Positions 12,701-23,548 of a stretch of 64,000 nt of DNA are shown one piece after another. Origin of the DNA: Lonicera japonica (taxonomy: Eukaryota; Streptophyta; Magnoliopsida; Dipsacales; Caprifoliaceae); contig CM038469.1 of NCBI GenBank assembly GCA_021464415.1, positions 23,455,901 through 23,519,900 on the forward strand. The letters run 5' to 3'. The notes beneath the pieces were generated by a model. It ran no database searches, was not told where the DNA came from, and saw nothing but the letters and a program-made list of their open reading frames with translations. How positions within the stretch are numbered: position 1 is the first letter of the stretch; every line of letters starts with the position of its first letter. A program made the position numbers and the translations under genes.

Positions 12701-12739
12701 TTCCTCGGGATCATTGGGAGTGGTTAGCAAATCTTCCAA
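9710..12739 (-). CDS. pol: Athila pol: reverse transcriptase, RNase H and integrase
   Basis: This 1009-codon frame is fully open. It copies element RNA into DNA and integrates it. RT spans roughly residues 100-400, with the metal-binding FMDD box at 291-294. RNase H follows, with CDASDY near 437, the TTEKELLA glutamate near 470 and FTDHAAL near 505. Integrase has an HHCC zinc finger at about 645-690 (CHNEA, GGHF, CKAC, CQML), then the catalytic aspartates in CWGIDF (about 713) and ISDGG (about 775) and the glutamate in QAELANREI (about 812). The tail has a WTGPYIV module. All key residues I looked for are present. In the element this was one polyprotein with gag and protease: an in-frame stop at 12743-12745 separates it from protease, so the Met at 12739 is only the first available one, not a natural start. 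Confidence 0.93.
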   Translation of the reverse strand: MEDLLTTPNDPEECVHVFSLDDRNKEELLKNEENAQVEPPKLEGKMELKPLPSNLKYAFLGAFETYPVVISSELSNDQEERLVSMLSKYRKSFGWKLADLRGISPLICTHKIHLEEGAKPSRQFQRRLNPHMQEVVRTEVLKLLDAKIIYPISDSKWVSSTQVVPKKSGLTVVKNENDELIPQRVTTGWRMCIDYRKLNEVTRKDHFPLPFLDQTLERVAGHELYSFLDEFSGYNQIEIDLEDQEKTTFTCSFGTFAYRKMPFGLCNAPATFQRCMLSIFSDMVEKTLEVFMDDFTVYGKSFDNCLLNVEHVLERCVEKQLVLNWEKCHFMVTKGIVLGHVVSGKGIEVDKAKIKLISKLPTPKSIKDVRSFLGHAGFYRRFIQNFSTVAKPMCKLLLKDVPFEWTKECEEAFLKLKHMLTTAPIMQTPDWSLPFELMCDASDYAVGAVLGQRKDKKPGVIYYASRTLNEAQINYTTTEKELLAIVFALDKFRSYLIGSPIVIFTDHAALKYLFTKKDAKPRLLRWILLLQEFNLFIKDKKGVENVVADHLSRLSFTDHIEESAIKDSFPDEQLFTISSSPWYADSVNYLVTEKLPSHWNAQDRRKFLSEVNRFYWDDPYLFKYGVDQIIRRCIPNDEFERVLSFCHNEAFGGHFSAKKTAAKILQCDLYWPTMFKDAHAFCKACPRCQMLGGITRKSMMPLNPILVVEIFDCWGIDFMGPFSSSFGNLYILLAVDYVSKWVKALACRTNDHKVVIRFLKDNILARFGTPKAIISDGGSHFRNKPFESLMQKYGVNHKVSLAYHPQTNGQAELANREIKQILEKTVNPNRKDWSLRLNDALWAYRTAFKTTLGMSPYRIVYGKPCHLPVELEHKSFWAIKLVNSGFEKSGKNRMLQIEELEELRRDAYQNSKLSKEKAKKFHDKSILRKDFKLGQKVLVYDTRLHLFPEKLKSRWTGPYIVKHVFPFGAVTVVDPKTGFEFKVNGQRLKSFLEIPTLEESTPLSDPTYA

Positions 12740-12742
12740 TGA

Positions 12743-13339
12743 TTACGATTCATAAGTAAAAGAAAAATGATCTTGTACTAATGACTCTATCATGTTTACA
12801 TGTTCAATTTCATCATTAAAATCATCTTTTTTGTTACTTATTGAAAACACGTTGAGCTCAAGAGTCATATTTCCAAAGGCCAATTTTACAATCCCATTCT
12901 TGCAATTGATGATAGCATTTGATGTTGCAAGAAAGGGTCTTCCCAAAATTACGGGAATCTCATTTCCGGGATTGGATACCGGTTGCATGTCAAGAACTAT
13001 GAAATCCATGGAAAAATAGAATTTATCAATTTGCACTAACACATCCTCTACAATTCCCCTTGGAATCTTGACCGATCGATCTGCCAATTGGATCGTGACT
13101 TTCGTGGGTTTTAACTCTCCTAAACCCAATTGTTGGTAGACCGAAAATGGCAAAACATTAACACTCGCCCCTAAATCAAGCAATGCATTTTTTATTCTAA
13201 AGTTGCCAATCAAACAAGAAATGGTGGGGCAACCGGGATCTTTGAATTTTGGAATTCGAGTGCCTTGCATTATTGAACTCACTTGTTCTGCCATAAATGC
13301 CTTCTTTTTAACATTCAAACGCCTCTTAGTGGTGCACAA
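12743..13339 (-). pseudogene. Athila retropepsin-type aspartic protease segment
   Basis: The segment contains the DLGAS active-site motif in LLDLGASVNVLP, then flap-like and C-terminal segments ending in the ILGRPFLAT motif common in plant gypsy proteases. It cleaves the polyprotein. It is cut off from gag by a one-base loss in a T/A run near 13345-13350 and from pol by the TAA at 12743-12745. Both are single lesions in an otherwise intact gag-pol. Confidence 0.85.
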
Positions 13340-13344
13340 ATCTT

Positions 13345-15078
13345 TTAAAAAATTTCATAAGAAGGAATTTGTTTTACCGCATCAAGCAATGGAATGTTAA
13401 TTTTTACTTGTTTGAACACATCAAGAATTTCGGCATTTCGGGTCTCCTTGAAAGGTTGAGATAACCTTTCCGGAAAAGGGACTTTGACACTATTCTTGAT
13501 TTTCTCTAAATCCTCTTTTCCAACTTTCTCTTCTTCCCTCATTCTCTCCTCTAAGGTGATCTCCTCAACTTGACTTGACTCGGCTATGTCCACCGGCTTT
13601 TTGGCCTTAGGAACTATAGTTTTGTCAATCTCTTTCCCACTCCTAAGGATGGTGATGGATTTCAACTCCTCAATATTTCCACTCGATTCACCCTCATTGA
13701 TCACTAAAGCTTGGCCTCGGGGATTGGCTAAGGGTTGGGATGGAAATTTTCCTTTTTCTTGGGTGGACAACGCGGTTGTGAGTTTGGACATTTGGGTTTT
13801 CATATCACTAACCTCTCTATCGGTCTTGTCTATAAATTGCCGCAAAAGAGACTCCAAATTTGAATTTGGGTTTGGGTTAGTTTGACCAAAAGAGTTGTTT
13901 TGGGGTGGAGGTGGTCTTTGTTGGTAGGAATTTGAATTTGCATGAGCATTTTGGTTTCCCCCCCAACTAAAGTTAGGATGATTTCTCCACCCTTCATTGT
14001 ACCTTTGAGAAAATGGGTCATTGTGTGGCCTAGAGTATGAGTTCATAGCATTGACTTGTGGGGGACTTTGAAGGACCTCTTTGAAGGCCGGAATTGTGTG
14101 ACATTCCTCCGTGGAATGACCCACCTTCTCACAAATGACACAAACGGTGCTAATACCTACACTACCTTCTCTCATTTTACTAGACTCCATGGCTTCGACA
14201 TTCTTTGACAATTGAATAAATTTTAACTCAATGTCATCACCTTTTGACAATTGGTACAAACCCCCTCTCTCGGAAACTTTACCCTTAACCTCAACCGTGT
14301 AGGTGTTCCAATTTTGGGCACCTTTGGCTATTTCATCAAAGTACAACAAAGCTTCCTCCGAACTTTTGCTCAAAAAATTTCCATTACACATCGTTTCCAC
14401 AAACGTGCGTATGGTGGGAGTGAGTGATTCGTAAAAATAGCTCACAATACTCCATGTCTCATGTCCATGATGGGGGCAAGAATTCAAAAGTGCTTTGTAT
14501 CTTTCCCAACACTTGTAAAAACTTTCATTTTCTTTAGGAGAAAAATTTGAAATTTGCCTTCTCAAAGCATTGGTTCGATGAACGGGAAAGAATTTCTTTA
14601 AAAATTCGGTTTGTAATTCTTGCCAAGTTCGAATGGAATTGGGACGTAGAGAATTGAGCCATATTTTGCCTTTGTCCTTTAAAGAGAATGGAAAAAGTTT
14701 TAACCTCATTACTTCCTCATTTGTGTTAGCTTCTCTAAAAGTAGAGCAAACTTCCTCAAAATCTTTTAAATGCAAGTAAGGGTTTTCGGAATCCATACCA
14801 TGAAATGATGGTATATGTTGTAACATGCCCGGTTTGAGATTAAATGTTCCGGCTTGTCCCGCGAGAATGACAATGCAAGAGTTTGAAGTGCCTCTAGGAG
14901 GTTGAAGATAATCTCGCATAGTGCGGACCGGACGATTGTGATCATTGTTCTCTCCGGCATTTGACTCATTGTCCTCGTTATCCATCTCGGATGGAGGAGG
15001 TGATGGAGAAGGATGCCTTGGTGGTGGTTGGCCTCTTGGTGGACTTATACGAAGATCAATGTACAAGTCCCCGAGCAT
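13345..15078 (-). CDS. gag: Athila gag (capsid and nucleocapsid)
   Basis: This 577-codon frame encodes the structural protein that packages element RNA. A proline-rich N-terminus is followed by the Retrotrans_gag-type core (about residues 110-250, with W-x-x-LQTEFLKKFFP and FYKCWERYK-like segments). A CCHC zinc knuckle (C-x2-C-x4-H-x4-C) is at residues 313-326. A Q/N/P-rich stretch and a lysine/glutamate-rich tail follow. The start at 15078 is about 140 bp downstream of the primer site. The frame runs into a stop at 13345 because one base is missing relative to the continuing protease frame. Confidence 0.88.
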   Translation of the reverse strand: MLGDLYIDLRISPPRGQPPPRHPSPSPPPSEMDNEDNESNAGENNDHNRPVRTMRDYLQPPRGTSNSCIVILAGQAGTFNLKPGMLQHIPSFHGMDSENPYLHLKDFEEVCSTFREANTNEEVMRLKLFPFSLKDKGKIWLNSLRPNSIRTWQELQTEFLKKFFPVHRTNALRRQISNFSPKENESFYKCWERYKALLNSCPHHGHETWSIVSYFYESLTPTIRTFVETMCNGNFLSKSSEEALLYFDEIAKGAQNWNTYTVEVKGKVSERGGLYQLSKGDDIELKFIQLSKNVEAMESSKMREGSVGISTVCVICEKVGHSTEECHTIPAFKEVLQSPPQVNAMNSYSRPHNDPFSQRYNEGWRNHPNFSWGGNQNAHANSNSYQQRPPPPQNNSFGQTNPNPNSNLESLLRQFIDKTDREVSDMKTQMSKLTTALSTQEKGKFPSQPLANPRGQALVINEGESSGNIEELKSITILRSGKEIDKTIVPKAKKPVDIAESSQVEEITLEERMREEEKVGKEDLEKIKNSVKVPFPERLSQPFKETRNAEILDVFKQVKINIPLLDAVKQIPSYEIF

Positions 15079-15218
15079 AAGCTCGGGAAGGTGATCTTAA
15101 AGAAAATTGCCACCTATAAAAGAAGAAAATAATAAGCAAGAAAAACTTATTCACAAAGGGAGAAGAAATACTTACAAAGCGGATTTTTGTACAAAACCCG
15201 TAATCCGTCTTTCGCCGT

Positions 15219-15237
15219 ATCCCCGGCAACGGCGCCA
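15219..15237 (-). other. Primer binding site, tRNA-Asp type
   Basis: On the minus strand this reads TGGCGCCGTTGCCGGGGAT, the primer site complementary to the 3' end of plant tRNA-Asp that Athila elements use. It lies six bases inside the inner edge of the 5' LTR. Confidence 0.9.
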
Positions 15238-15243
15238 AAAACT

Positions 15244-17188
15244 TGACGCGCTCGAAAATACTTCCGCGCTTAGGAACCCAAGTGTAGGTCGTCAAGTTAT
15301 AATACTTGGTAAATCCAAGTGTCGAACCACAAGGATAGTCGAAAAGACGATGTGGTGATTACGAGTCCAAGGCTTTGTTCAAGAGAATTTGATTGGTTGA
15401 TTTTAGTTGTTGATTTTAAAGTCTTGCAATAAAAATTAAAGTGATGTATCAATTGATAAGAAAAGGCTAAGGCATTATAGAATTCATTTGCTTTGCAATG
15501 TTATGTAAAATTAATCTCATTCAAAATTCTCAATGCAATTCCTAAGTGTTGAGTACCTTACACTTTTCTAAGCAAAAAGGTGTGAAGCAAGAGCAACACA
15601 TTCCCATATAAATCCATATAAAGAAAGGGTGTAAGTAAAACTCAACACAAATGTATCTCTCATTTTTATCTTGTAACAAAGGGTGTGAAGCAAGCGCAAC
15701 CCATTCCCATATAATGTCCAACCAAGATGCAAACTTGAGATACACCAAAAGAAAAGGCATAAAATTAAACTAGGCATTGAGAATTCATTGTTAGTTTCCC
15801 CTAGGCAATTGACTTGATTATGAAAATGGCCAACTAAAAAGTTTAGCTCAATAAATCATAACATTTCATTTGTCTAAGATTGGGAGGTCTAGGTGGAGAT
15901 TCAATCATCCGATTTAGACACATTTGATAAATACAAATTGAATCCTTAAGGTGATTAGTGTAGTTGATTATGAAATAAACTTAAGAGATCCTCCTTGGCA
16001 ACACTCTAACTAAGAAAATATTGAGTCTCAAAATCACATAAAGTGTAGAAAGCACTCAATATATCATTAAAGCATTCAAGGATTGGAATCTCAAATTTAT
16101 GGTATTTCCATGAATATTCAAAGACTAAACATGCTTTGCAATGTAAAGTATCTCAATCATAGAAGGAATGGACATAGGCTAATAAGAAATACACAAGTGC
16201 ATCATCTCCTCATTAATGCTTGAGATCTATGTATAGAAGGCATACAAAGTCAAATCACCTTATGAGGATTATCTTACTAGCTTATGAATGGTTGATTGAA
16301 TGGAGAAGATAAAGGATTCAAGAAGTATTTAACAACACTAACAATGGAATGAGAAACAAACTTACATAATTAATGCAAATGCAAACTTCATCTTCTAGCC
16401 TTAGCAATGAAACTACTCCATGATAGTTGTATGAACAAAAACCATTAAAGGGATTTCCATTTCTCTCAAGAGTTTCTCTCTCTAGATTTCTTACAAGTGA
16501 TAGATGATCCACAAAGTGCAGGGAAAAGCCACTTAAATAACTACAATCTAGATCTAGAAATTACATATCCCCAAATGAGGACAAAGAAAATAGTTAAATA
16601 AAAAGGCAAAACAATGCCAAAAATGGCTATTCTATCACACTTTCTAAGGGACCCAAGGGTAAACACCTGAGCCTAGAACAAAAATAGAAAGTCCAGCACT
16701 TATTGGTGAGTTTCAATGCATCAAAATAGGAGAAAAGCTGCTTTTGGGGGCTGTGCTGTGCATTCTGGGAGGTCTCTGATCGATCAGAGGATCCTCTGAT
16801 CGATCAGAGGGGAGATTTGGCTTAAAAAGGTGGGTTCTGATCGATCAGAGCACCCTCTGATCGATCAGAGGGCAAGTTCTGCACTAAAAGGTGGCCTCTG
16901 ATCAATCAGAGGCTCCTCTGATTGATCAGAGGACACTTCGGGAGACTTTTTTTCTTCTCTTTTGGCTTCTATCCCTCTTGAATCCTTCCCAAAGCTTCCT
17001 AACTTGCTTCCATAGCCTGAAGGTACAATCAAGACACTAGAAAAGGCTACTTTGAGCCATGTTAAAGCAATTCTTGATATTTTGAGTGTGAGCACAAGAA
17101 GTAGATTAATTTAATTAATCTAGGCTAAAATAAACGCGATAAACACAATCAAAAGAGCGTTAGTGACTACAAAATTACGCGTTTATCA
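15244..17188 (-). repeat. 5' LTR of element 3 (Athila family B)
   Basis: The LTR is 1945 bp long and on the plus strand runs from TGACGCG to TTTATCA. The half near the primer site matches the solo LTR at 36756-38599 and the LTR at 48709-52104. Its 5' part (about 16600-17188) is different. It carries six CTCTGATCGATCAGAG-type palindromes at 16774-16932, 256-414 bp from its 5' end. The base pairs to its right (ATAAT) would be the target-site copy. Confidence 0.9.
16774..16932. repeat. Cluster of six CTCTGATCGATCAGAG palindromes
   Basis: Copies lie at 16774, 16793, 16836, 16855, 16895 and 16915, as three close pairs about 60 bp apart. The first four share the core TGATCGATCA and vary at the ends. 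The last two have one changed central base each, reading ATCAAT and ATTGAT. The core is shared with the CATGATCGATCATG palindromes elsewhere, but the flanking bases differ symmetrically. Confidence 0.9.
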
Positions 17189-18367
17189 ATAATAAAGAGC
17201 ATGGATTGCATGTGATGCATAATTGTTGTGTCAACCCGGCATCTGGATGATCTCATGGCAAGCTCAGAGCATTCTTATAGCATATGGTGCGAAAATTGTC
17301 TCCTGGGAGAATTATATCTCTTCTCCATGATATGGATGGCTATCTATGCTCTTGTGGCATTCTGAAACAAGTGATTATCTATCTCCGGGAACTTCTTATG
17401 ATTATTGTATTGTTCTGGATGTGACATGATCCTAATATGGATCCGGATATGATTCTGTTCTGGCCCTTCGATGGTGAAGGGATTGTGTTTTAATTCGGTG
17501 CTTGCCGGGATGAGAAAATAGGCAGGGCCCGGTGCCCTTGGGTTGAAAAGCCCTAAACCCCTAGGGGAGCAATGTATGGCCGCCTATAAGCCACCGGTGT
17601 GGAGCCCGGGAACATAGGCAAATTGACAAGGCACTGATGATTATGTGGGTGTGATATTACCGTTGGACTGGAGGTCCGATTCTATCACGATCTTATGATA
17701 TTCTCTGAGGCCAATGGGCCAGTTATGATTATTGACAGATGGTTCTTTCGGGCGGACAGTCCCTCGATAAAGTTTGGCTCTATATGGATATATACTTTCT
17801 GGCTTTGACGCTTAACGGTTGACACAAGGGAGGTAACCTGCATATGCATAAGCACGTATAGTTTCATATGATGATGGTTTTTAAACCGAAGCATTTGTTA
17901 AGATATGAATTGTTGTTGAACCGTGAATTGTGTTTTTGATATGTTATTCCCTGTTTTCTCCCCCTACTGAGCTGTGAGCTCACCCCGTGTTTTAATTACA
18001 ATTTCAGGTACTCAGGGGGCGAACGATGGTAACGGGACTATGGGTTCGAGAATGAAATAGATGGCTCTGATACAGATTCACTTTTTGTTATATATATATG
18101 TGTTATCTCGGGAAGCCACGGCTAGCCCAGAGTGTTCTCTATTGACTTGCACCTGCTTAGCTTAGTTCCGTATAATGGCTACATGTATGCATGATTTTGA
18201 ACAAAACTATCTTCTTCTAGCTTGCATTATTGGCTATGTGATATTTACTGTTTAAATTTCTTTATGTGTTTTCATATATACCCATTTTAGTCAATCTAAG
18301 ATGGGTTAGTAGCACTCCAGGTCTTAATTACAGGTGTTGTCCTGTAAATTAAGGCGGGGGTGTTACA
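17189..18367 (+). repeat. Partial Tekay/Del-type LTR (3' part)
   Basis: This stretch is homologous to about 28285-29323 of the solo LTR in element 2: shared blocks include the 'tgtgtcaacc' region, the GC-rich ggttgaaaa..cctaaacc box, the TGAGC..GCTCACCCC hairpin (17968-17982) and the end GGCGGGGGTGTTACA. Its left side is interrupted by the 5' LTR of element 3, which appears to have inserted into it. No coding sequence is seen. Confidence 0.75.
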
Positions 18368-18648
18368 TAAATAGACAAACATTATTAGTTTATTTCGACA
18401 AACATCAACCGAAATGTATGTTCCATCTATTAATCATATTTTTTTTATCTTATTTTGATCTCAACAAAATAATTTTTTAATAAAATAAACTCAGCGGAAA
18501 ATGTAAAAATAATCCAACAATGTATAGATTCTTAAATGTTACTCAATAATTTTTCTTGATTTTTTTTACATAATTTGATAGTCATGATAGATTTTGTTTA
18601 ATTGATATTGATTAGTAAATTTTAAAAATTATATTTTTATTAAATTTT
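18368..18648. other. AT-rich spacer
   Basis: Very AT-rich DNA between the Tekay-type LTR end and the 88-bp repeats. I see no gene or recognisable element. Confidence 0.5.
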
Positions 18649-18988
18649 GAATTTTTTATTTTAAGTTATTGCAATTTTAGTATAGACAAAATTATTAGCT
18701 TGTGAGAGTTTATTGTGTGTATATTATTGGTGTTTTGAATTTTTTATTTTAAGTTATAGCATTTTTAGTATAGACAAAATTTTTAGCTTGTGAGAGTTTA
18801 TTGTGTGTATATTATTGGTGTTTTGAATTTTTTATTTTAAGTTATAACATTTTTAGTATAGACAAAATTATTAGCTTGTGAGAACTTATTGTGTGTATAT
18901 TATTGGTGTTTTGAATTTTTTATTTTAAGTTATAGCATTTTTAGTATAGACAAAATTATTAGCTTGTGAGAGTTTATTCTGTGTATAT
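18649..18988. repeat. 88-bp tandem repeat, about 3.9 copies
   Basis: Copies start at about 18649, 18737, 18825 and 18913, each marked by a GAATTTTTTATTTTAAG segment, with few differences between them. The last copy is broken at 18988 by element 2. DNA resuming at 34913 (TATATTATTAGTGTT) looks like the continuation of the unit. The array is short and AT-rich, like a minisatellite. Confidence 0.85.
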
Positions 18989-20637
18989 TGACGCCGAAGG
19001 AATATCCCATGGTGGTAGCCCAAGTGCAGGCACGTCAAGTTGTAATATAGTTTCGGAAGTCTTAGTGTCGAACCATAGTTGAAAAGGAATGGAATGGATT
19101 ACAGATTATACGGTTTTTTGGTTTTTGTAAGGATTGGTTATCGAACAACGGAAATGTAATTGGTTGTGAAAAGTGACAAGAAAGCACTAAGGTAGTGGGA
19201 AGTTAGTTGCGATACAATAGACGGTATTTGCAATCTCAAACTTAGATTTCAACACGATATTCTAAAAACTGGGGAGTGTTGTGATAATTCTCAATAGCAA
19301 AGGGTGCAAAGCTAGGCAACTCATTCTCGGGTTAAAGCTATATCAAGAGAGACTATCACAAAACCCCACCAAAGATGAAGCTATCATGTCTATCTCTTAA
19401 TTACAAGTGTGAAGCTAGGCAACCCATTCCCAATGAAGCTAATCTGAGGTAGAGATGATAAACTCATCGTAACAATGTTTTATATTAAGCATGTATGTGG
19501 AATCTCATGGTTTAAAAGAATGAAAATTAAATAGCGAATCATCACAATAAAACGGAATGAAGTTTGTGGAATAAATTCACCAACTAGTCAATCATTACTT
19601 AAGAAACACAATAAGGAGTCTAAATATCACGTAAAGTGTACAAAGCACTCAAAATATCATTAAATATTCAATGGCTAGATTAGCAAATTTATAAATTATT
19701 TATGAAATTTAAGAACTCTTTGTAATCTTTACAAAAAGTGACAAAAATCCATAAATGGGGGAAATGAGCTACAAGCTCTTTAGAACCATATAAATATGTT
19801 GTATTTTCATTAATCAACAAGCACTAAACATACAAGGCGTGAAAAGTCTAATCTTTCAAATGAAAATACCTAGAAAGCTTGAAGAATGAAGGATTTGGAA
19901 AAGAAAATGATTCACAATTACTTAACAAACTTTAAACATGGATTGAGAAATTAATTACCGAAAATCATATCGCGATTCACTACCGTAACCTTAGTAAAAG
20001 ACTACTCCATAACAAATCCAAGAACAAATATTATAGAAGAAGAAGAAGAAGAAATCATTCTTACAAAACAAGAACTTACAAGAGAAAATGAAGAAAATAT
20101 ACAATTTGAGCTCTCCCTTCTCTCTAGAACTTCTATGTGTAAAAAACTAGGAAAAGATCATCTCTCATGATCTCCTAGACTAAAAACTAGCCAAAAATGT
20201 ACATCAATTAATAAAATAAACAAGGGAAAATATCTCTAGACAAAAATCCCCCAAAAAATGCTAAAAGTAGTAGTTGGTGGTTGTCCCCGCCAGGCCATGA
20301 TCGATCATGGCCAACCCATTATCGATCATGGTGTGGTCTGCCTGATGATGATTTGTGCCATGATCGATCATGGAATTCCATGATCGATCATGCTTCTGAA
20401 AATTCTTTAAATCAGCATTTTTTCAAGCTTTTGACTAGCACTTGATCAATTCCTTGGAGGCCATTGAATCATATGCCTATAAACACAACAAAAACACACG
20501 TAGCGGGACGATATTAGATACAAACTCGCTAAGACACTAATCTCGTGATAAGCGGATAATTAGGCTGAATTAATGAAATAAACGCGTTAAGCGACTCCGG
20601 GAAAGAGCTTATGCATGACAATATTATGCGCTTATCA
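18989..20637 (-). repeat. 3' LTR of element 2 (Athila family A)
   Basis: 1649 bp, TGACGCC to CGCTTATCA on the plus strand. It matches the element 1 LTR in reverse. Four palindromes of the CATGATCGATCATG word lie at 20296, 20317 (one mismatch), 20359 and 20379, which is 245-341 bp from the LTR 5' end. Confidence 0.92.
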
Positions 20638-21977
20638 ACTCCCCTCAACTTATCTCTTGCTAGTCCCTTAGCAAGACAAAAATTCTATAATTACATAAAC
20701 GATATGCTAATCAAAAAGTTATTAACTTCTAAGTTCCCAAAGAAGACGAGTTGCATCTCATGAAGGTTTTCAAAAATGATACCTACAAACATTAGAAGTT
20801 TGATCACGATGAACGAAGGAAATGAAGATTTCACATTTCAATTTGCAAAGCAAGAGGCATTACTATCAAATCTTTAGAATGACGAAATTTTGAATGATTA
20901 TCTAATTCACCTATCTTCTTTAGAACACAATCCTATATTTCCCAATGCTCACATACTAGACTTTAGATCAATCAATTCAATATAAACACAAAGAGTTATA
21001 ATCATTCGAGAAGGAAGAGAAAACTTTTTCAAAAACATAAACTCCAAGATTGTCAATTCTAAGCACTTTCTTTATCTTTTACTTGGAAATTTCGCTAAAT
21101 TAGTTCAAGGCGGTTTTCATTTCTATGGGGGGCAGCGGTCTCACTCATGATATTTTTACATAAACTGCTCATTCATTGGAGCTTGAAGGAAGCTATTCAC
21201 CCTTTCCTATATGGTAACCTTTACCCATCCATAATATTAGACAAAAAGACTTAAGATTTAGTCGAGTGAAGCTTTAAGTCAATATTAGGATAAAAAGTCA
21301 TCCAAGTTATCAAAGTGCTATGCTTTTGTCCTCACATTGGAGGATCTTTTCGAAAGAGCTTTCGATCCATTATTTTTGGACAAAAATTTCTCTTCTCTTA
21401 ATGAAATAAATCAAAGTGTTATTACCGAATTAGAAATAACCAAAGCAATCTAGTAAATGGAACAGGGAATATAATGGGATATGAGTCTAAGTGAAGCAAG
21501 GCAATTTAGATTATCATTCAAATTCCTATATAGATTAAAGAATTAATGCCAAAAGCTAATAAAACAATAGTCTTCATTAAAAAAAATCAATCGTTCATCA
21601 ATTTTCAAACTTCACAAAAAAATTTTGAAACACATCTCTTCAACTCATGGAAATAGACAAAAGAAAACCCAAAAAAAAAACAATGAAATGCGTACCCCCC
21701 AACTTGAAAGAAGCATTGTCCTCAATGGAAAGAGAACAAGAAATGCACGGAGGGGCTTCTTTGACTTTGCTTTCCATAAGACAAAAATATGAAACAAACA
21801 ACAACTATATAATAAACGGGTTAGAATTAGAATTAATTAGCAAAAACCATACCATTCAACCATTAAAACAAAGTTCTAAAGTTAACATCATGTCTAAATT
21901 CTAATACAACCCAAAAGAAATAAAATAAAACTAAGCATAATTATAAATATATAGAGTTTTCAGGATAATTAAAACTA
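20638..21977 (-). other. Polypurine tract and 3' noncoding region, element 2
   Basis: Directly beside the LTR the plus strand reads ACTCCCCTCAACTTA, a purine tract on the minus strand. The next 1.3 kb match the noncoding DNA of element 1 at 5160-6500 in reverse. No gene is supported; the short frame at 21647-21904 has no family features. Confidence 0.75.
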
Positions 21978-23162
21978 TCACATGCCGGGAGGTGGGGGTG
22001 GCGGAAATCTGCTGTAGAACGCCTCGAACTGCTGGCGAATGAACTCTTGTTGGGCCGCCATATGAACTTCCACCCTAGATGCAATCTCTGCCTCCAAATG
22101 ATCTTGGCGAACCATCATATCATCAACCCTCTCATTGATTGCCGCGAATCCAATGTGCATCATTGCATTCATCTGCTCAAACTGTGCTTGAATAAACTCC
22201 ATGTTATCGTCCACTGGCCTTGAGCTTGCTCTTCGACGACACCTCGAAGGACCCAGGAGATCTGCTCCTGCTTCCTCAGCTCCCTCTTCTTCTTCACCAC
22301 TCGGTGGTTGTGCAGCTATTGATGAACTCGGCCGGTTCTATAATTAACCATCAGCTCGGGTCTCGGTGGACCTGTTAAGAGGCGCTCTAGGCATTTTCTT
22401 CTCATCCTCATCCCTTTCTTGAACACCCGCTCGCAAGCATACACGAGTAATCAGGGACCCAAATTTAATTGTCTCATTGTGAGCTATCAAATCTATAATT
22501 CTCGTAATTCTCCCAATGATATGGCATAGCAAGCAACAACGCTTGATAGTCACTACAGCGTATAATAGATACGCTTGAGACGGGTAAAGAAGCTGGATGT
22601 GTGAGGTTGGGTCCAAAGCATTAGCAATCACAAGCCACAGTTTCCTAAGGCTGTCATGTAGCTTGTTCCTATCAAATTGGGTCTCAATCCATTCCATGGG
22701 TCTATCGGCTAGAAATGTGGCTAAATCATTAGCCGAGGGCTCTATATAATTGGTGCCATACGAATATGGGCGGTCATGTGCATTATTTGGCAAAGTCGGA
22801 ATTTTCGTGATATCACTCAACACTTCAAGATTAAAGGGAACTATTTTCCCATGGACATGAGCAATATATGTGTACGAAGCATTTGGAACATGAATTAGGC
22901 TTGCAGAAAATTCACGACAAATTGTGATATTGAATTGATTACCTTGTTCACGCAGATAGTTGATCCATCCCAAATTTTGCTCAAATGTTGATCTTTGGGA
23001 GAAATCATCTAGCGTACAGATGTAGACCGGCCTCTAATTCACCACCGTCTTAGATTTGAAAGCGTAGCTCCACCACTCAAACTCTTAGCGACTCCAGAAC
23101 CTGCGATAATCGCCTCTTGCATCAAGGACAACCGACTTGGTGGGAGGGTTAGAGGAAGCCAT
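21978..23162 (-). pseudogene. Extra ORF of element 2 (395 codons with several stops)
   Basis: This is the homologue of 3975-5159, with the same start (MASSNPPTK), the same span of 1185 bp and the same PPPPPPG tail. There are at least four in-frame stops: two in the first 60 codons, and two close together near 22340, just after the segment ending RADG. No frameshift was needed to follow the frame end to end, so loss has been by point mutation. The downstream part (21978-22214) keeps the coiled-coil-like segment. Function unknown, as for element 1. Confidence 0.8.
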
Positions 23163-23548
23163 GAAGGAGTATTAGGATGCTTTGGAGGGGAATAAAATGA
23201 GAAATTTTGAGATTATAGTGGCTAGGGCTCGAAATGGGTGTGAAGAGAGAGAAAAGTGGAGTTTGACGTGGGTTTGATGACTAAGGCTCGAAATTGGGAG
23301 ATTTAATAGGTGATTTTAGGTGGGGAAGGATGTAAATGGTGTTTGGGGAAGAGTTGGGGCGAATGGGGGAGAAGGGGCTAGGTGTTTGAGTGGTTTAGGA
23401 GAGGGGGAGATGAGGAATGAAAGCTTCAGTTACGAATCCCCTGTTCTAATTCAACCCATGATTGATCATGAGTGGACCGTGATCGACAAAATTCAACCCA
23501 TGATCGATCATGGTCCATTCTGCCGGAAATTTTTTTTGCACAATGATC
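23163..23548 (-). promoter_or_regulatory. Extra-ORF leader, element 2, with palindromes
   Basis: This matches the leader of element 1 in reverse. Palindromes are at about 23457 (one mismatch) and 23499, and a decayed half lies between them. The solo LTR at 23549 is inserted into the next palindrome; its TSD TGATC is part of the palindrome core. Confidence 0.7.

Larger units (their letters stand above)
8159..17188 (-). mobile_element. Athila-type retrotransposon, element 3 (3' end missing)
   Basis: Read on the minus strand, it has a 5' LTR (15244-17188), a tRNA-Asp-type primer site, gag, protease, a fully open pol, a leader, a deletion-shortened extra ORF and part of the 3' noncoding region. 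The sequence stops at the LTR of element 1, so its own 3' LTR and roughly 550 bp of adjoining DNA are absent here. Element 1 inserting into it explains this; the missing part would then lie left of the window. It is the least decayed element in the window. Confidence 0.9.
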
